From assembly GCF_900101075.1 (NCBI RefSeq), contig NZ_FNFY01000002.1, forward strand, positions 1 through 64,000: a DNA stretch of 64,000 nucleotides, in the 5' to 3' direction. Every line of letters starts with the position of its first letter. Positions within the stretch are counted from its first letter, which is position 1. Under the pieces are notes generated by a model. That model searched no databases and was not told the origin of the DNA. It worked only from the letters and a program-made list of their open reading frames with translations. The stretch comes from Lacicoccus qingdaonensis. GTDB taxonomy: Bacteria; Bacillota; Bacilli; Staphylococcales; Salinicoccaceae. This document shows positions 1-8,294 of this stretch, one piece after another. A program made the translations under genes and the position numbers.

Positions 1-10
1 CACAATTAAA

Positions 11-47
11 CAGCCTGGCACCGGTAGAATTTCGGGCACAGGCTGCT
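11..47 (-). terminator. possible terminator downstream of hicAB
   Basis: Imperfect inverted repeat with CAGCCTG at 11-17 and CAGGCTG at 39-45. Read on the minus strand the stem is followed by TTTAATT, as expected for a weak intrinsic terminator for hicAB. Positions 48-159 hold nothing I recognise. Confidence 0.4.
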
Positions 48-159
48 GCATAACTGTTTTATTATTTTAGTGTCTACTTGACGGGTGGCGGTTCACTTCT
101 GCAGGGATGGCTATTTTCATATAATCTTGTCATCTTCTTCAATCATATAAACCTTAATA

Positions 160-531
160 TTATTTGCTCAATTTATGAACAATATATTGATTCAGGGATA
201 CTTCTTCAAGCTTTGCTGCCCGACTCAAACTTTTATGGAGACTTTTTGGCAAGCGCACACGGAGGTTGCCGCTGAAATGTTCGTCACCTATCGGCTCAGG
301 TATCTCTTCCCCTTTTTCTATCATATCTTCTATAAAACCTTCCAAGACTTCATAGATATTATCATGTGCTTCTTCCTTGGTCTCGCCGGCTGCAATACAA
401 CCATCGAATTCTAATACTCTTGCTGAAAAATAATTACCAGCCTCGTCTGTTACAGGCTTAATGATAATATTATAAGGCTTCATAAGATACTTTTCCAACA
501 TACTTTTTTCAGCTGTATTCATAATATTCAT
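160..531 (-). CDS. hicB: HicB family antitoxin
   Basis: Antitoxin that neutralises the HicA RNase and, in this family, represses its own operon. The N-terminal two thirds is the partially degraded RNase-H-like HicB fold (YNIIIKP.., then FSARVLEFDGCIAAGET and EEAHDNIYEVL). The C-terminus (about residues 95-123: LRVRLPKSLHKSLSRAAK and SLNQYIVHKL) is an Arc/MetJ-type ribbon-helix-helix DNA-binding segment. It starts 15 bases after the hicA stop, so the order is toxin first, as usual for hicAB. A start at the internal ATG of MKPYN (about residue 17) would also give a normal-length HicB; the true start is uncertain. Confidence 0.9.
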   Translation of the reverse strand: MNIMNTAEKSMLEKYLMKPYNIIIKPVTDEAGNYFSARVLEFDGCIAAGETKEEAHDNIYEVLEGFIEDMIEKGEEIPEPIGDEHFSGNLRVRLPKSLHKSLSRAAKLEEVSLNQYIVHKLSK

Positions 532-546
532 GGCAAAACAGTGGAA

Positions 547-777
547 TCATTCTTCTTCAATTCTTTTTAAAAGCTGTTTAATGAGATACGGCTTTAATGG
601 CTTTTGGAACGGAAGCGGCCATCGGTCACCCGAAATTTTATTTTTAAATATATGATGACTGCCTTTTATTCTGGTCAACTCATAACCATATGCTCTCAAT
701 ACTTTTTCAGCTTCAGAGAATTTTATATTATTTGGCTGACGTTTCATCTTCTCAACCAATTTATCCACTCCTGCCAT
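547..777 (-). CDS. hicA: HicA family mRNA interferase toxin
   Basis: Small (76 aa) toxin with the double-stranded-RNA-binding-like HicA fold. It cleaves mRNA when freed from HicB. The family signature is visible: KVLRAYGYELTRIKGSHHIF around residues 26-45, whose His in GSHHIF is the expected catalytic residue, and a C-terminal LIKQLLKRIEE helix. The start is well supported by GGGAGGTGA at about 783-791, just upstream of the ATG. It is the first gene of the hicA-hicB operon, directly downstream of the palindrome at 800-825. Confidence 0.92.
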   Translation of the reverse strand: MAGVDKLVEKMKRQPNNIKFSEAEKVLRAYGYELTRIKGSHHIFKNKISGDRWPLPFQKPLKPYLIKQLLKRIEEE

Positions 778-799
778 AATTCACCTCCCTATCACTTAT

Positions 800-825
800 A
801 AATGGTACCACACAGGGGACCATTT
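800..825. promoter_or_regulatory. candidate HicB operator
   Basis: Perfect 7-base arms AAATGGT (800-806) and ACCATTT (819-825) lie just upstream of the hicA ribosome site. HicB carries a ribbon-helix-helix tail and such proteins bind palindromes, so autorepression at this site is a reasonable inference. Confidence 0.45.
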
Positions 826-939
826 TACTATTAACAAATCATGATGATTTCAACATTAATTCCACCCGATTTTGTTGTATGATTAGAGTGAATACTTCAT
901 CATTAAAATTCATAAATAATTTAAACGAGGATGATTACT

Positions 940-3495
940 TTGCAGATCATTATGTCGCATGTGAATACTGATTTTGATGCGCTGTCTTCTTTGATAGCGG
1001 CGAAAAAGCTCTACCCTGATGCAAGGGTTGTCATTCCGAATGAACAGACTGCACCTGTCAGGCAGTTTTTAACGATATACAGAGATACTTTCGACCTCAC
1101 CGAAGACCATCAGATTGAATGGGAGGAAGTGACGGATCTGATTCTTGTGGATACCGCCTCTCTTTCAAGGCTCGGCAACTATACGAAGAAGCTGAACCAG
1201 GATAAGCTGAATATCACGGTGTACGATCATCACCCGCCGGGCAGCAATGATGCCGACGCGGATAAACGAGTTGTTGAACCCGTCGGGGCGACGGTGACTT
1301 TATTGATCGAGAAAATGATTGAGCAGAAGATTCCGGTCTCTTCTTTCGAGGCAACGCTCTTCGGTCTCGGCATATACACGGATACCGGTTCCTTCACATT
1401 TCCGAATACGACCGACAGGGATTTTCAGGCGGCGAGTTTCCTGATGAAAAACAACATGAACCTGGAAATAATCCAGCGCTTTGCCGACTACAAACTGACG
1501 CCCGACCAGCAGAACTTATTGAACCAGCTGTTCCGCAGGGCAAAGACTTTCCATAAGGACGGTTTGAAGTTCATTGTCAGTGCCTGTCAGATTGACGTTT
1601 ATTTGAGGGAACTCGCGACCATTACGGATAAACTGCTGGATATCAGCGGCGCCGATACTGTCGTGACAGTCGTCAAGATGGAAAAGAATGTGCACATCGT
1701 CGGACGGGGCAATTCAGAAAGGATCGACCTCACCCCCCTTTTGAAAAAGTTTGACGGCGGCGGTCACCCGCAGGCAGGATCAGCGACGGTTAAACGAAGC
1801 GGGCTGGATGATGTTGTCGAACAGGTGAATCGTCATCTCGATTTGATCCTGAAACCGGCGATTACCGCTGAAGATATCATGACCAGTCCGGTAAAGATGA
1901 TTCCGCCTGATACGAAAATCGAAGAAGCCGGCCGGATGATGTACCGTTACGGCCATTCGGGATACCCTGTCGTCGAAGACGGCAAATTGATCGGCATCAT
2001 AACAAGACGTGACCTCGACAAGGCCAACCATCACGGTCTCGGTCATGCGCCGATCAAGGCATATATGAGCCGCAATCCTGTCACGATCAGACCTGAAACG
2101 ACGATTGAAGAGATGCAGAAACTGATTATAGACAACAATATCGGCCGGTTGCCTGTCATGGAAGACGGTGAGCCTGTCGGTATCGTCACAAGGACGAATA
2201 TCATCGAAGTTTTGCACAGTCAGAAATTGAGTGATCGACTTCGGCAGCCTGAGGTGAGAAATTTGAAGAACGAGATGAAAAGACAATTGCCCGCACGCAC
2301 ATATTCCATGCTGGATGATATCAGCAGGACGGCCGAACATGCCGGCGTCCCCGTCTATCTGATCGGCGGCATCGTCAGGGATCTCTTTTTGGAGCGTCCG
2401 AATGAAGATATCGACATCGTCGTTGAGGGCAGCGGCATCGATTTTGCCAATCACCTGCAGGCGGATTACGGCGGCAGCGTTAAAATCCATGAAAATTTCG
2501 GTACCGCAACATGGCATCACCCATCAAAACTGTCCATCGATGTCACTTCAGCGAGGGTCGAGTATTACGACCGCCCCGCTTCACTGCCGGATGTCGAACT
2601 GTCGACACTCAATGAAGATCTATACCGCAGGGATTTCACCATCAATTCGATGGCACTCTGTCTGAACCCTGATATTTTCGGCGACCTGGTTGATCCTTTC
2701 AAAGGCCAGTCCGACCTTCGGAGCAAAACGATCAAAGTGCTGCACAACTTGAGTTTCATCGAAGACCCGACAAGAATCCTCCGTGCGGTCCGCTTTGAAA
2801 CACGTTTCAATTTCCTGATGGATAAGCAGACCGAAAGCCTCGCCCTGAATTCGATGGCCAGGATGAAAGACCTGTCGGCCCACCGCATCGTCGAAGAGAT
2901 GAAGCGGATGTTCAAAGATGAAAAACCGCCGGAGACGATCAGAAGATTGTTCGAACTGCAGTTCTGGCAGCAGTTCGGTGCCGATGATGATATCCGTGAA
3001 GAAAGTTTCGTCCACGCGAGCCGCATGGATATGGTGTATGACAGACACCCACATTTCCAGAGTAATAAAATCAGCTGGTTCGACTATTTCGTCATCCCCT
3101 TCTATCACAGCGGAAAGTCGCATCTGGCGAAGACTTTCGCACTGACCAGACAAAATAATAAATTTCTCCAGGACATCAGAGACCTCACAGAAATTGACGG
3201 CTGGGAGAAGACAGAAGGTGTCGGTGATTTCCACCGCTTCCTGAAAGATTTTACGGATGATGCGATTTTATTTTTCATATCAAAAGAGCACTTTGAAAAT
3301 GAAGACATCATCGTGAGCTACGTGGAAAAACGCCATGACATCCCGCCTATTTTGACCGGCGAGGACCTTATCCAGCAGGGGTTGAAACCGGGCAGACAAT
3401 TCAGGGAAATTTTAATGGAGCTTGATGTGGCCGTGTTGAACGGGGAAATAAAAACAAAAGAAGCCGCACTCGAGTGGCTGGATAAATACAGGTGA
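940..3495 (+). CDS. DHH/CBS/tRNA nucleotidyltransferase fusion protein
   Basis: A multidomain protein of about 850 residues. Order: a DHH phosphoesterase domain (MSHVNTDFDA near the start, DTASLS, and the DHH triad in YDHHPPG near residue 100), DHHA1 (FDGGGHPQAG near 275), two CBS domains (about 310-430, each beginning with MTSP/MSRNP-like motifs), then a class II tRNA nucleotidyltransferase head (LIGGIVRDLFL and EDIDIVVEG near 475-495) with its RNA-binding helices. Proteins of this architecture are A-adding or CCA-adding enzymes acting on tRNA 3' ends. The DHH part suggests a linked nuclease or phosphodiesterase activity, and the CBS pair suggests adenine-nucleotide sensing. I choose TTG at 940 because AAACGAGG ends 9 bases before it; the ATG at 931 abuts that ribosome site. 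Confidence 0.88.
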   Translation: MQIIMSHVNTDFDALSSLIAAKKLYPDARVVIPNEQTAPVRQFLTIYRDTFDLTEDHQIEWEEVTDLILVDTASLSRLGNYTKKLNQDKLNITVYDHHPPGSNDADADKRVVEPVGATVTLLIEKMIEQKIPVSSFEATLFGLGIYTDTGSFTFPNTTDRDFQAASFLMKNNMNLEIIQRFADYKLTPDQQNLLNQLFRRAKTFHKDGLKFIVSACQIDVYLRELATITDKLLDISGADTVVTVVKMEKNVHIVGRGNSERIDLTPLLKKFDGGGHPQAGSATVKRSGLDDVVEQVNRHLDLILKPAITAEDIMTSPVKMIPPDTKIEEAGRMMYRYGHSGYPVVEDGKLIGIITRRDLDKANHHGLGHAPIKAYMSRNPVTIRPETTIEEMQKLIIDNNIGRLPVMEDGEPVGIVTRTNIIEVLHSQKLSDRLRQPEVRNLKNEMKRQLPARTYSMLDDISRTAEHAGVPVYLIGGIVRDLFLERPNEDIDIVVEGSGIDFANHLQADYGGSVKIHENFGTATWHHPSKLSIDVTSARVEYYDRPASLPDVELSTLNEDLYRRDFTINSMALCLNPDIFGDLVDPFKGQSDLRSKTIKVLHNLSFIEDPTRILRAVRFETRFNFLMDKQTESLALNSMARMKDLSAHRIVEEMKRMFKDEKPPETIRRLFELQFWQQFGADDDIREESFVHASRMDMVYDRHPHFQSNKISWFDYFVIPFYHSGKSHLAKTFALTRQNNKFLQDIRDLTEIDGWEKTEGVGDFHRFLKDFTDDAILFFISKEHFENEDIIVSYVEKRHDIPPILTGEDLIQQGLKPGRQFREILMELDVAVLNGEIKTKEAALEWLDKYR

Positions 3496-3503
3496 CAATA
3501 TTG

Positions 3504-3540
3504 ATGAAGACCAACGTCTTTGACTGGTCTTCATTTTTCA
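3504..3540 (+). terminator. intrinsic terminator
   Basis: Stem ATGAAGACCA (3504-3513) with TGGTCTTCAT (3525-3534), followed by a T-rich run. It ends the nucleotidyltransferase fusion transcript. Confidence 0.85.
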
Positions 3541-3680
3541 TTTCATTTTTTAGAAAAAACTGTTGGATGATTTTAATTCTCCCCTTGCTTTTTACGTGAG
3601 AAGACTTTAATATACGGATTTAGCTTATATAAATAAAAAATCTCTATAATAAACGAATAGATGAAAATGAGGTATGCGCA

Positions 3681-5468
3681 ATGGATTTTACTTTACCGAC
3701 TCTCCTTGTCGTTGCGATTTTCATCAGCCTCGGCATTCTCAGCCAATGGGTGGCAGGACTGCTCAAATTTCCTCCGATCGTCATCATGTCAATCGTCGGT
3801 CTGTTGATCGGCCCGGTATTCGGCCTGACGAATCCCGAGGAAATGCTCGGCAGTGAACTGTTCAGCACCGTCATCTCCCTCGCAGTCGCAATCATTTTGT
3901 TTGAGGGCAGCAGTAATCTCAATGCCCGTGAAATTAAAGGGATATCGATCGCAATGCGCAGAATCCTCACATTGAATGCACTGATCGGATGGACGCTCGG
4001 TACACTGGCGATGTATTTCATCATCGGTTTCCCGCTGTCCATTTCCCTCGTCCTATCCGGTCTCTTCATCGTAACGGGACCGACGGTCATACAGCCTTTG
4101 CTGAAACAGGCTAAAGTGAAACGTTCCGTCGATTCGATACTGCGCTGGGAAAGTATCATCCTGGACCCTGTCGGTCCGATGATCGCTCTGCTGGCATTTT
4201 ATATGTTCCAATTTGTCGCTGATGGATTCCAGATGGGACTCGTAATGGACTACATCATCGGATTTTCCGCTGCAGCCGCTCTCGGCTATGGCGGTGCGCT
4301 GTTGTTCAGACTGATGCTGACGTCGGATATTCTGCCGCAGCACTTGATGACGCCGATCCAGTTTGTGTTCATCATTTTAATATTCAGCATCAGTGATACG
4401 ATACTGCATGAATCGGGACTTCTTGCCATTACAATATTCGGTTTCGTCATGGCCCAGCTGAAAAACCAGCATCTGATCTTCCAGGAATCGGATCATTTCA
4501 TCGACGATCTGTCGATGATCAGTGTATCCACCGTATTCATACTGATCACCTCGTCACTGACGATGGAAATGCTCAGTGTCGTTATCGCCTGGGAAGTGCT
4601 TTTATTCTGCCTGGTCATGATTCTTATCGTCCGTCCGGCTTCAGTATTATTGTCAACGATCAATACGGAGCTCACATTCCGTGAAAAACTGTTCGTCAGC
4701 GGTGTCGCCCCGCGCGGTATCGTTGCACTGACCGTTGCCGGTTTTTTCGGCGGTCTGTTCAATGAAATGAACACCGATATGGCCGAAATGATCGTCCCTG
4801 TGACGTTCGCACTCGTGTTCATCACCGTCGTTGTTTACGGTTTCGGATTCAAGCCGCTCAGTAAGGCGCTCGACCTTTCAAGCAGAAAGCCGCCGGGTGT
4901 CATCATAGTTGGAGAAAGTTATTTTGCGATTCAGCTCGCCATCCGTCTACAGGAACATAACATTCCTGTCGCCATTTCAGACGTCCTCGCAAACCAGAGG
5001 TACAATATTGAAGATTACGGCATTGAAAAGATTTCCGGCAGTCTGCTGGCGGAATCCGAGCGCATGTTCCAGGATATGACCCGCTTTGACAAGTGTCTGC
5101 TTCTGACACGTTCATTCACGTTCAACAACCTGGCCTTCAATGTGCTCAGCGAAGAATTCGGTGTTAAAAATGTCAACGTCGTCGCCCCGCCGAAAACTGC
5201 GCACACGACCATCGAGGACTGGGAACGGAACCATATATTATTCGACGATGATTTGAACTACAGAGTGCTGAATAAATATATCAGAGAAAATGAAATTGTC
5301 GAAATCCCTTCCTCTGAACGTGATCAGCTGGCAGAAGATGATTTCATCCTCTACCATATCAGCAGAGATAAGAAGATCACGTTTAACGTGCTGACTTCTA
5401 AAGTGAAAAATTCAAGCGGCAGTGTACTCGGTGTTTTAAAGGGTGCCCGCCAGTATATGAAAAAATAG
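3681..5468 (+). CDS. CPA1-type sodium:proton antiporter with cytoplasmic tail
   Basis: Integral membrane cation/proton antiporter of 595 aa. About 12 hydrophobic segments fill residues 1-400. The first half has NhaP/KefB-like signatures (FEGSSNLN, GPTVIQPLLK, and the E-S-I-I-L-D-P-VGP stretch whose Asp is the expected ion-binding residue). The last 190 residues are soluble, begin PPGVIIVGESYFAIQLA and look like a Rossmann/RCK-like regulatory domain. The likely role is pH and Na+ homeostasis. GAGG 9 bases upstream supports the start. It is monocistronic, ending at a strong shared terminator. Whether it moves Na+ or K+ cannot be read from sequence. Confidence 0.85.
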   Translation: MDFTLPTLLVVAIFISLGILSQWVAGLLKFPPIVIMSIVGLLIGPVFGLTNPEEMLGSELFSTVISLAVAIILFEGSSNLNAREIKGISIAMRRILTLNALIGWTLGTLAMYFIIGFPLSISLVLSGLFIVTGPTVIQPLLKQAKVKRSVDSILRWESIILDPVGPMIALLAFYMFQFVADGFQMGLVMDYIIGFSAAAALGYGGALLFRLMLTSDILPQHLMTPIQFVFIILIFSISDTILHESGLLAITIFGFVMAQLKNQHLIFQESDHFIDDLSMISVSTVFILITSSLTMEMLSVVIAWEVLLFCLVMILIVRPASVLLSTINTELTFREKLFVSGVAPRGIVALTVAGFFGGLFNEMNTDMAEMIVPVTFALVFITVVVYGFGFKPLSKALDLSSRKPPGVIIVGESYFAIQLAIRLQEHNIPVAISDVLANQRYNIEDYGIEKISGSLLAESERMFQDMTRFDKCLLLTRSFTFNNLAFNVLSEEFGVKNVNVVAPPKTAHTTIEDWERNHILFDDDLNYRVLNKYIRENEIVEIPSSERDQLAEDDFILYHISRDKKITFNVLTSKVKNSSGSVLGVLKGARQYMKK

Positions 5469-5479
5469 AATACATTTAA

Positions 5480-5520
5480 AACCCCTCCTGACACAACTTT
5501 TTCCAGTGTCAGGAGGGGTT
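5480..5520. terminator. bidirectional intrinsic terminator
   Basis: Perfect 15-base stem (5480-5494 with 5506-5520) between the convergent antiporter and TSUP genes, with T-rich sequence on both outer sides. Confidence 0.9.
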
Positions 5521-5526
5521 TATTTT

Positions 5527-6249
5527 CTACAGCCAGCCTAAGCTGTTCATCAACAGTGAGATGCCGGTCGCAAATAAAATAATATAAATGATGATCTGGA
5601 AGACCTTTTGACTGATCCATTTAAACAGCATCTGGCCAAGATACAACCCGATAAATACGACGGGCAATGCCCACAGGCTCGATATCCAAGTCGTTTCACT
5701 CGTCCCGGCGAAGGCGACCTGAACATTCAGACTGATTAAATATATGAACAGATAGTAAGCGAGTGTGGTACTTCTGACGACTTCCTTTTTATGGTCGGTG
5801 CCTGAAAAATATAACAGAAGCGGCGGACCCGGCATGCCGATGCTGGTGGTGAGCGCCCCTGAAATCACCCCGACAATCCCTTCTTTTCTTGTGCTTTTTG
5901 TAATGGTGAATTTAAAAATCAGCAATACTGAAAGCATTAAAACAACGAGTCCGACAAACATCTTCAAGCTGTTGATATCAATCCATATGAAAAAGATGAT
6001 TCCGATAAAGACACCTGCGCTGCTCCCGAGTATGTACCGCTTCAACATACCAAAATCAATGGACTCCCTGATTGATTTTATAAGAGACAGCGAGAGCACA
6101 AGCGATAAAATCAAATTGATCTGGATCGCTTCGGCCGGTCCGAATAAAAACAGCAGCAGAGGTGTCGCCAGCGTAGAAAAACCGAAGCCTGTACTGGTCT
6201 GGAGTACAGTCGCAAATAATATAATGATAAGAAATAAAACCATCTCCAT
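5527..6249 (-). CDS. TSUP (TauE/SafE) family membrane permease
   Basis: A 240-aa membrane protein, almost entirely hydrophobic, with the two-half architecture of the TSUP family: first half LQTSTGFGFSTLATPLLL, second half GVISGALTTSIGMPGPPLLLYF. TSUP proteins move sulfite, sulfonates or other organic anions; the substrate here is unknown. GGGGAG 8 bases before the ATG supports the start. It is a separate paralogue of the sulfate-cluster TSUP gene near 29.5 kb, and ends at the bidirectional terminator at 5480-5520. Confidence 0.85.
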   Translation of the reverse strand: MEMVLFLIIILFATVLQTSTGFGFSTLATPLLLFLFGPAEAIQINLILSLVLSLSLIKSIRESIDFGMLKRYILGSSAGVFIGIIFFIWIDINSLKMFVGLVVLMLSVLLIFKFTITKSTRKEGIVGVISGALTTSIGMPGPPLLLYFSGTDHKKEVVRSTTLAYYLFIYLISLNVQVAFAGTSETTWISSLWALPVVFIGLYLGQMLFKWISQKVFQIIIYIILFATGISLLMNSLGWL

Positions 6250-6308
6250 GACAAATACTCCCCTCTCTTCATATTCTACGTCTGCACATTAAACTTTACC
6301 ATAGTAAA

Positions 6309-6335
6309 AACAGCCATCCGTCAAAGATGGCTGTT
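6309..6335 (-). terminator. intrinsic terminator of the Rrf2 operon
   Basis: AACAGCCATC (6309-6318) pairs with GATGGCTGTT (6326-6335); on the minus strand it is followed by TTTTTAC. It closes the rrf2-monooxygenase-DUF896 unit. Confidence 0.85.
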
Positions 6336-6345
6336 CTGAAAAAAA

Positions 6346-6570
6346 TTATATATTACCCAGTTCCTGTTCCCTTTTCAGCTTTTCCGGCGTGACATCATTA
6401 CCCAACGGGTCAACGACAGTCATTCCTGAGAAGGAATCAAGCACCTGGCCTCTGATCTGTTTCAAATAATTCTCTCTCAACTCTTTTTGTTCTTCTCTTT
6501 CTGCATCTGTCAATCCGACGGTTTTCTGTATTTTCGCAAGTTTGTTAATTCTATCCAATCCTACTATCAT
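6346..6570 (-). CDS. DUF896 family protein (YnzC-like)
   Basis: A 74-aa helical cytoplasmic protein of the DUF896/UPF0291 family, recognised by RINKLAKIQKTVGLTDAER and LRENYLKQIRGQV. Bacillus members include YnzC, an SOS-linked small protein of unknown biochemical role. GAGG upstream of the ATG supports the start. It begins 14 bases after the broken monooxygenase and is probably cotranscribed with it and the Rrf2 regulator. Confidence 0.9.
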   Translation of the reverse strand: MIVGLDRINKLAKIQKTVGLTDAEREEQKELRENYLKQIRGQVLDSFSGMTVVDPLGNDVTPEKLKREQELGNI

Positions 6571-6584
6571 TATATTTCCTCATT

Positions 6585-7558
6585 TCATTTAAAATTTAAA
6601 AAGCTGTATTTCGATTCGATAATTGCCGGAAACTTCGGTACGACATATTCTCCGAGCTCCTGAATGACTTCTTCAGCCGGGCGTTTATTCTGCTTGAGTG
6701 CAATCATCACATGATTCACACCCGCCTCCTGGTAGGCATTCAAATAATCAATCAGGAAATTGTGTCCTGACCTGAATCCGATTGGCAGTGGCTTTGCAAC
6801 CTCGCCCGGCCGTTCGGACAAGTCGATTGCGAGCGGCTGCGCAAACGGTTTGAACGTTTCTGTTGCCCCGCGCCACTGATTGACCAGTTTCTTCTGTCCC
6901 TGCAGGTCCTGCGGGTAGAATAACCAGCCGTCCGTGTGTTCTGCCAGCCACTCCATCGTCTGGCCGCTGTAGCCCGTGCCGAAAACAGGGACCCCGGACA
7001 TTGCCGGTTTCGGCACAACATCGCCTTCCGTCAAGTTCACCCGCTCCGACTGGATTTCAGGGAACGCTTCACTCCACATCTGTTTCATCACTTCGATCGA
7101 TTCCCTGAACAGTTCACCCTTATTTTCTATATCTGTCTTAAAGGCCGGAATTCAATCGGCCGGTCTCCGCTCGCTGCGCCGAATAAAAACCGCCCGCCGG
7201 AAAGGTGCTCTAGTGTGGCCGCCGATTTCGCAGTATGAATCGGGTGGCGCAAAGTCGTCACGATGCTGCCGGTGCCGAGTGCGATATCTTTCGTATGCGC
7301 CGCAACGTAACTTAAAAACATGAACGGGTCATACAGGCCGCCGACATCTCCGAAGTTCGGATCATAGATCGGCGCATCCCTGACAAACAATGAGGCGAAG
7401 CCATAATCCTCAGCCATTTTTGCCAGTCTGATCTGTTCCTCGAGATTCATTTCCGGAAAACTGCCTGTATAGGATTCCAGCGGAAACATCAGCCCGAGCG
7501 TCATTTTATTTTCTTTGAATGTTCTTTTGAAACCCTTATGATTTTTAAACTGATTCAT
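6585..7558 (-). pseudogene. luciferase-like (LLM class) flavin monooxygenase, frameshifted
   Basis: Two open frames cover one bacterial-luciferase-like TIM-barrel oxidoreductase of about 320 aa. The N-terminal part (start 7558, MTLGLMFPLESY to SGDRPIEF) ends early. The rest (PAFKTDIENKGELF to VPKFPAIIE) continues in another frame. Restoring one C at 7143-7153 (GAATTC then CCGGCC) gives a continuous protein, so a single-base deletion separates the halves. Family members use FMNH2 and O2; the substrate is unknown. AAGGTGA supports the start. It lies 24 bases after the rrf2 stop, so it is a likely target and operon partner of that regulator. The frameshift may be real or a sequencing error. Confidence 0.85.
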
Positions 7559-7582
7559 ATCTTCACCTTCTTTCTATGTAAA

Positions 7583-8068
7583 TTACACAACCATCTTCTC
7601 TTCCACCCATTTTTTAAGGTCGGTAATATTATCTGTAAAACGTCTCGAGTTGATATCTTCAGATAAAGAAGCGATTGTTTCCCGCTTCAATACTTTCTTC
7701 CAGGCCGCTTCCGCTTCATCCATCAATTCTTCCAGAACGCAGCATCTGTCGTCTTTCTCAAGTTCCAGCATGTCATCCAGTATCCCGCTTGGACTGTACA
7801 ATGACTGCTGACCTTCAATCGCAACATAAATATCGTATACCCGAATATCTTCGGGGTCTTTATTCAGCTTGAAGCCGCCTTTGACACCGGGCACAGATTT
7901 GATGATATCTGCAGCAACCAGCTTTCTGAGCAGCTTTTGAAAATACGTCGGCGACGCCCTCAGCTGTTCACTGATCACTTCACTGTGCAGCACCGCACGC
8001 TCCGGCAGCATATTGAGCAGCATCACCGCATATACCGACTGTTCCACACCTGTTTTCATCTGCATCAT
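7583..8068 (-). CDS. Rrf2 family transcriptional regulator
   Basis: A 161-aa winged-helix regulator. The N-terminal HTH is clear: SVYAVMLLNMLPE, then LRASPTYFQKLLRKL as recognition helix and VPGVKGGFKLNK as wing. The usual Rrf2 [Fe-S] site has three Cys; here I see only adjacent cysteines (RCC, near residue 107), so it more resembles redox-thiol members such as HypR-like regulators than an IscR-type Fe-S sensor (inference). It heads a unit with the monooxygenase and DUF896 genes. A perfect palindrome at 8102-8116 lies in its promoter region and is a likely own operator. ATG ATG at 8068/8065 are both possible starts. Confidence 0.88.
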   Translation of the reverse strand: MMQMKTGVEQSVYAVMLLNMLPERAVLHSEVISEQLRASPTYFQKLLRKLVAADIIKSVPGVKGGFKLNKDPEDIRVYDIYVAIEGQQSLYSPSGILDDMLELEKDDRCCVLEELMDEAEAAWKKVLKRETIASLSEDINSRRFTDNITDLKKWVEEKMVV

Positions 8069-8101
8069 TCACACCGCTTTTCATTGTATTTGTTATAAAC
8101 A

Positions 8102-8116
8102 GGACAATCATTGTCC
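8102..8116. promoter_or_regulatory. candidate Rrf2 operator
   Basis: GGACAAT (8102-8108), one spacer base, ATTGTCC (8110-8116): a perfect 7-base dyad, a few bases upstream of a minus-strand TATAAC -10 candidate, 34 bases before the rrf2 start. Confidence 0.55.
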
Positions 8117-8255
8117 GCATTAGCTTTAATTATAATAACAGGTGATCGTTTCCCCGTCAATACCCGTGCTTAAAACAAGGTCACAATGTTTAACATGCCG
8201 TCGTAAAATTCACGAGTGCCTGCAGAACATTTAACAGGTATTCGTCACAAAAAAA

Positions 8256-8282
8256 CCACTGAAAATAATATATTTCCAGTGG
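8256..8282 (-). terminator. intrinsic terminator of the MFS gene
   Basis: Stem 8256-8267 with 8271-8282 (one wobble pair); on the minus strand it is followed by TTTTTTTG. Confidence 0.85.
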
Positions 8283-8294
8283 CAAATCATATAT

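Noticed and set aside
1780-3234. Long open frames opposite the nucleotidyltransferase fusion
   Set aside because: Antisense frames caused by the G+C pattern of the real gene, with no ribosome sites and no recognisable domains.
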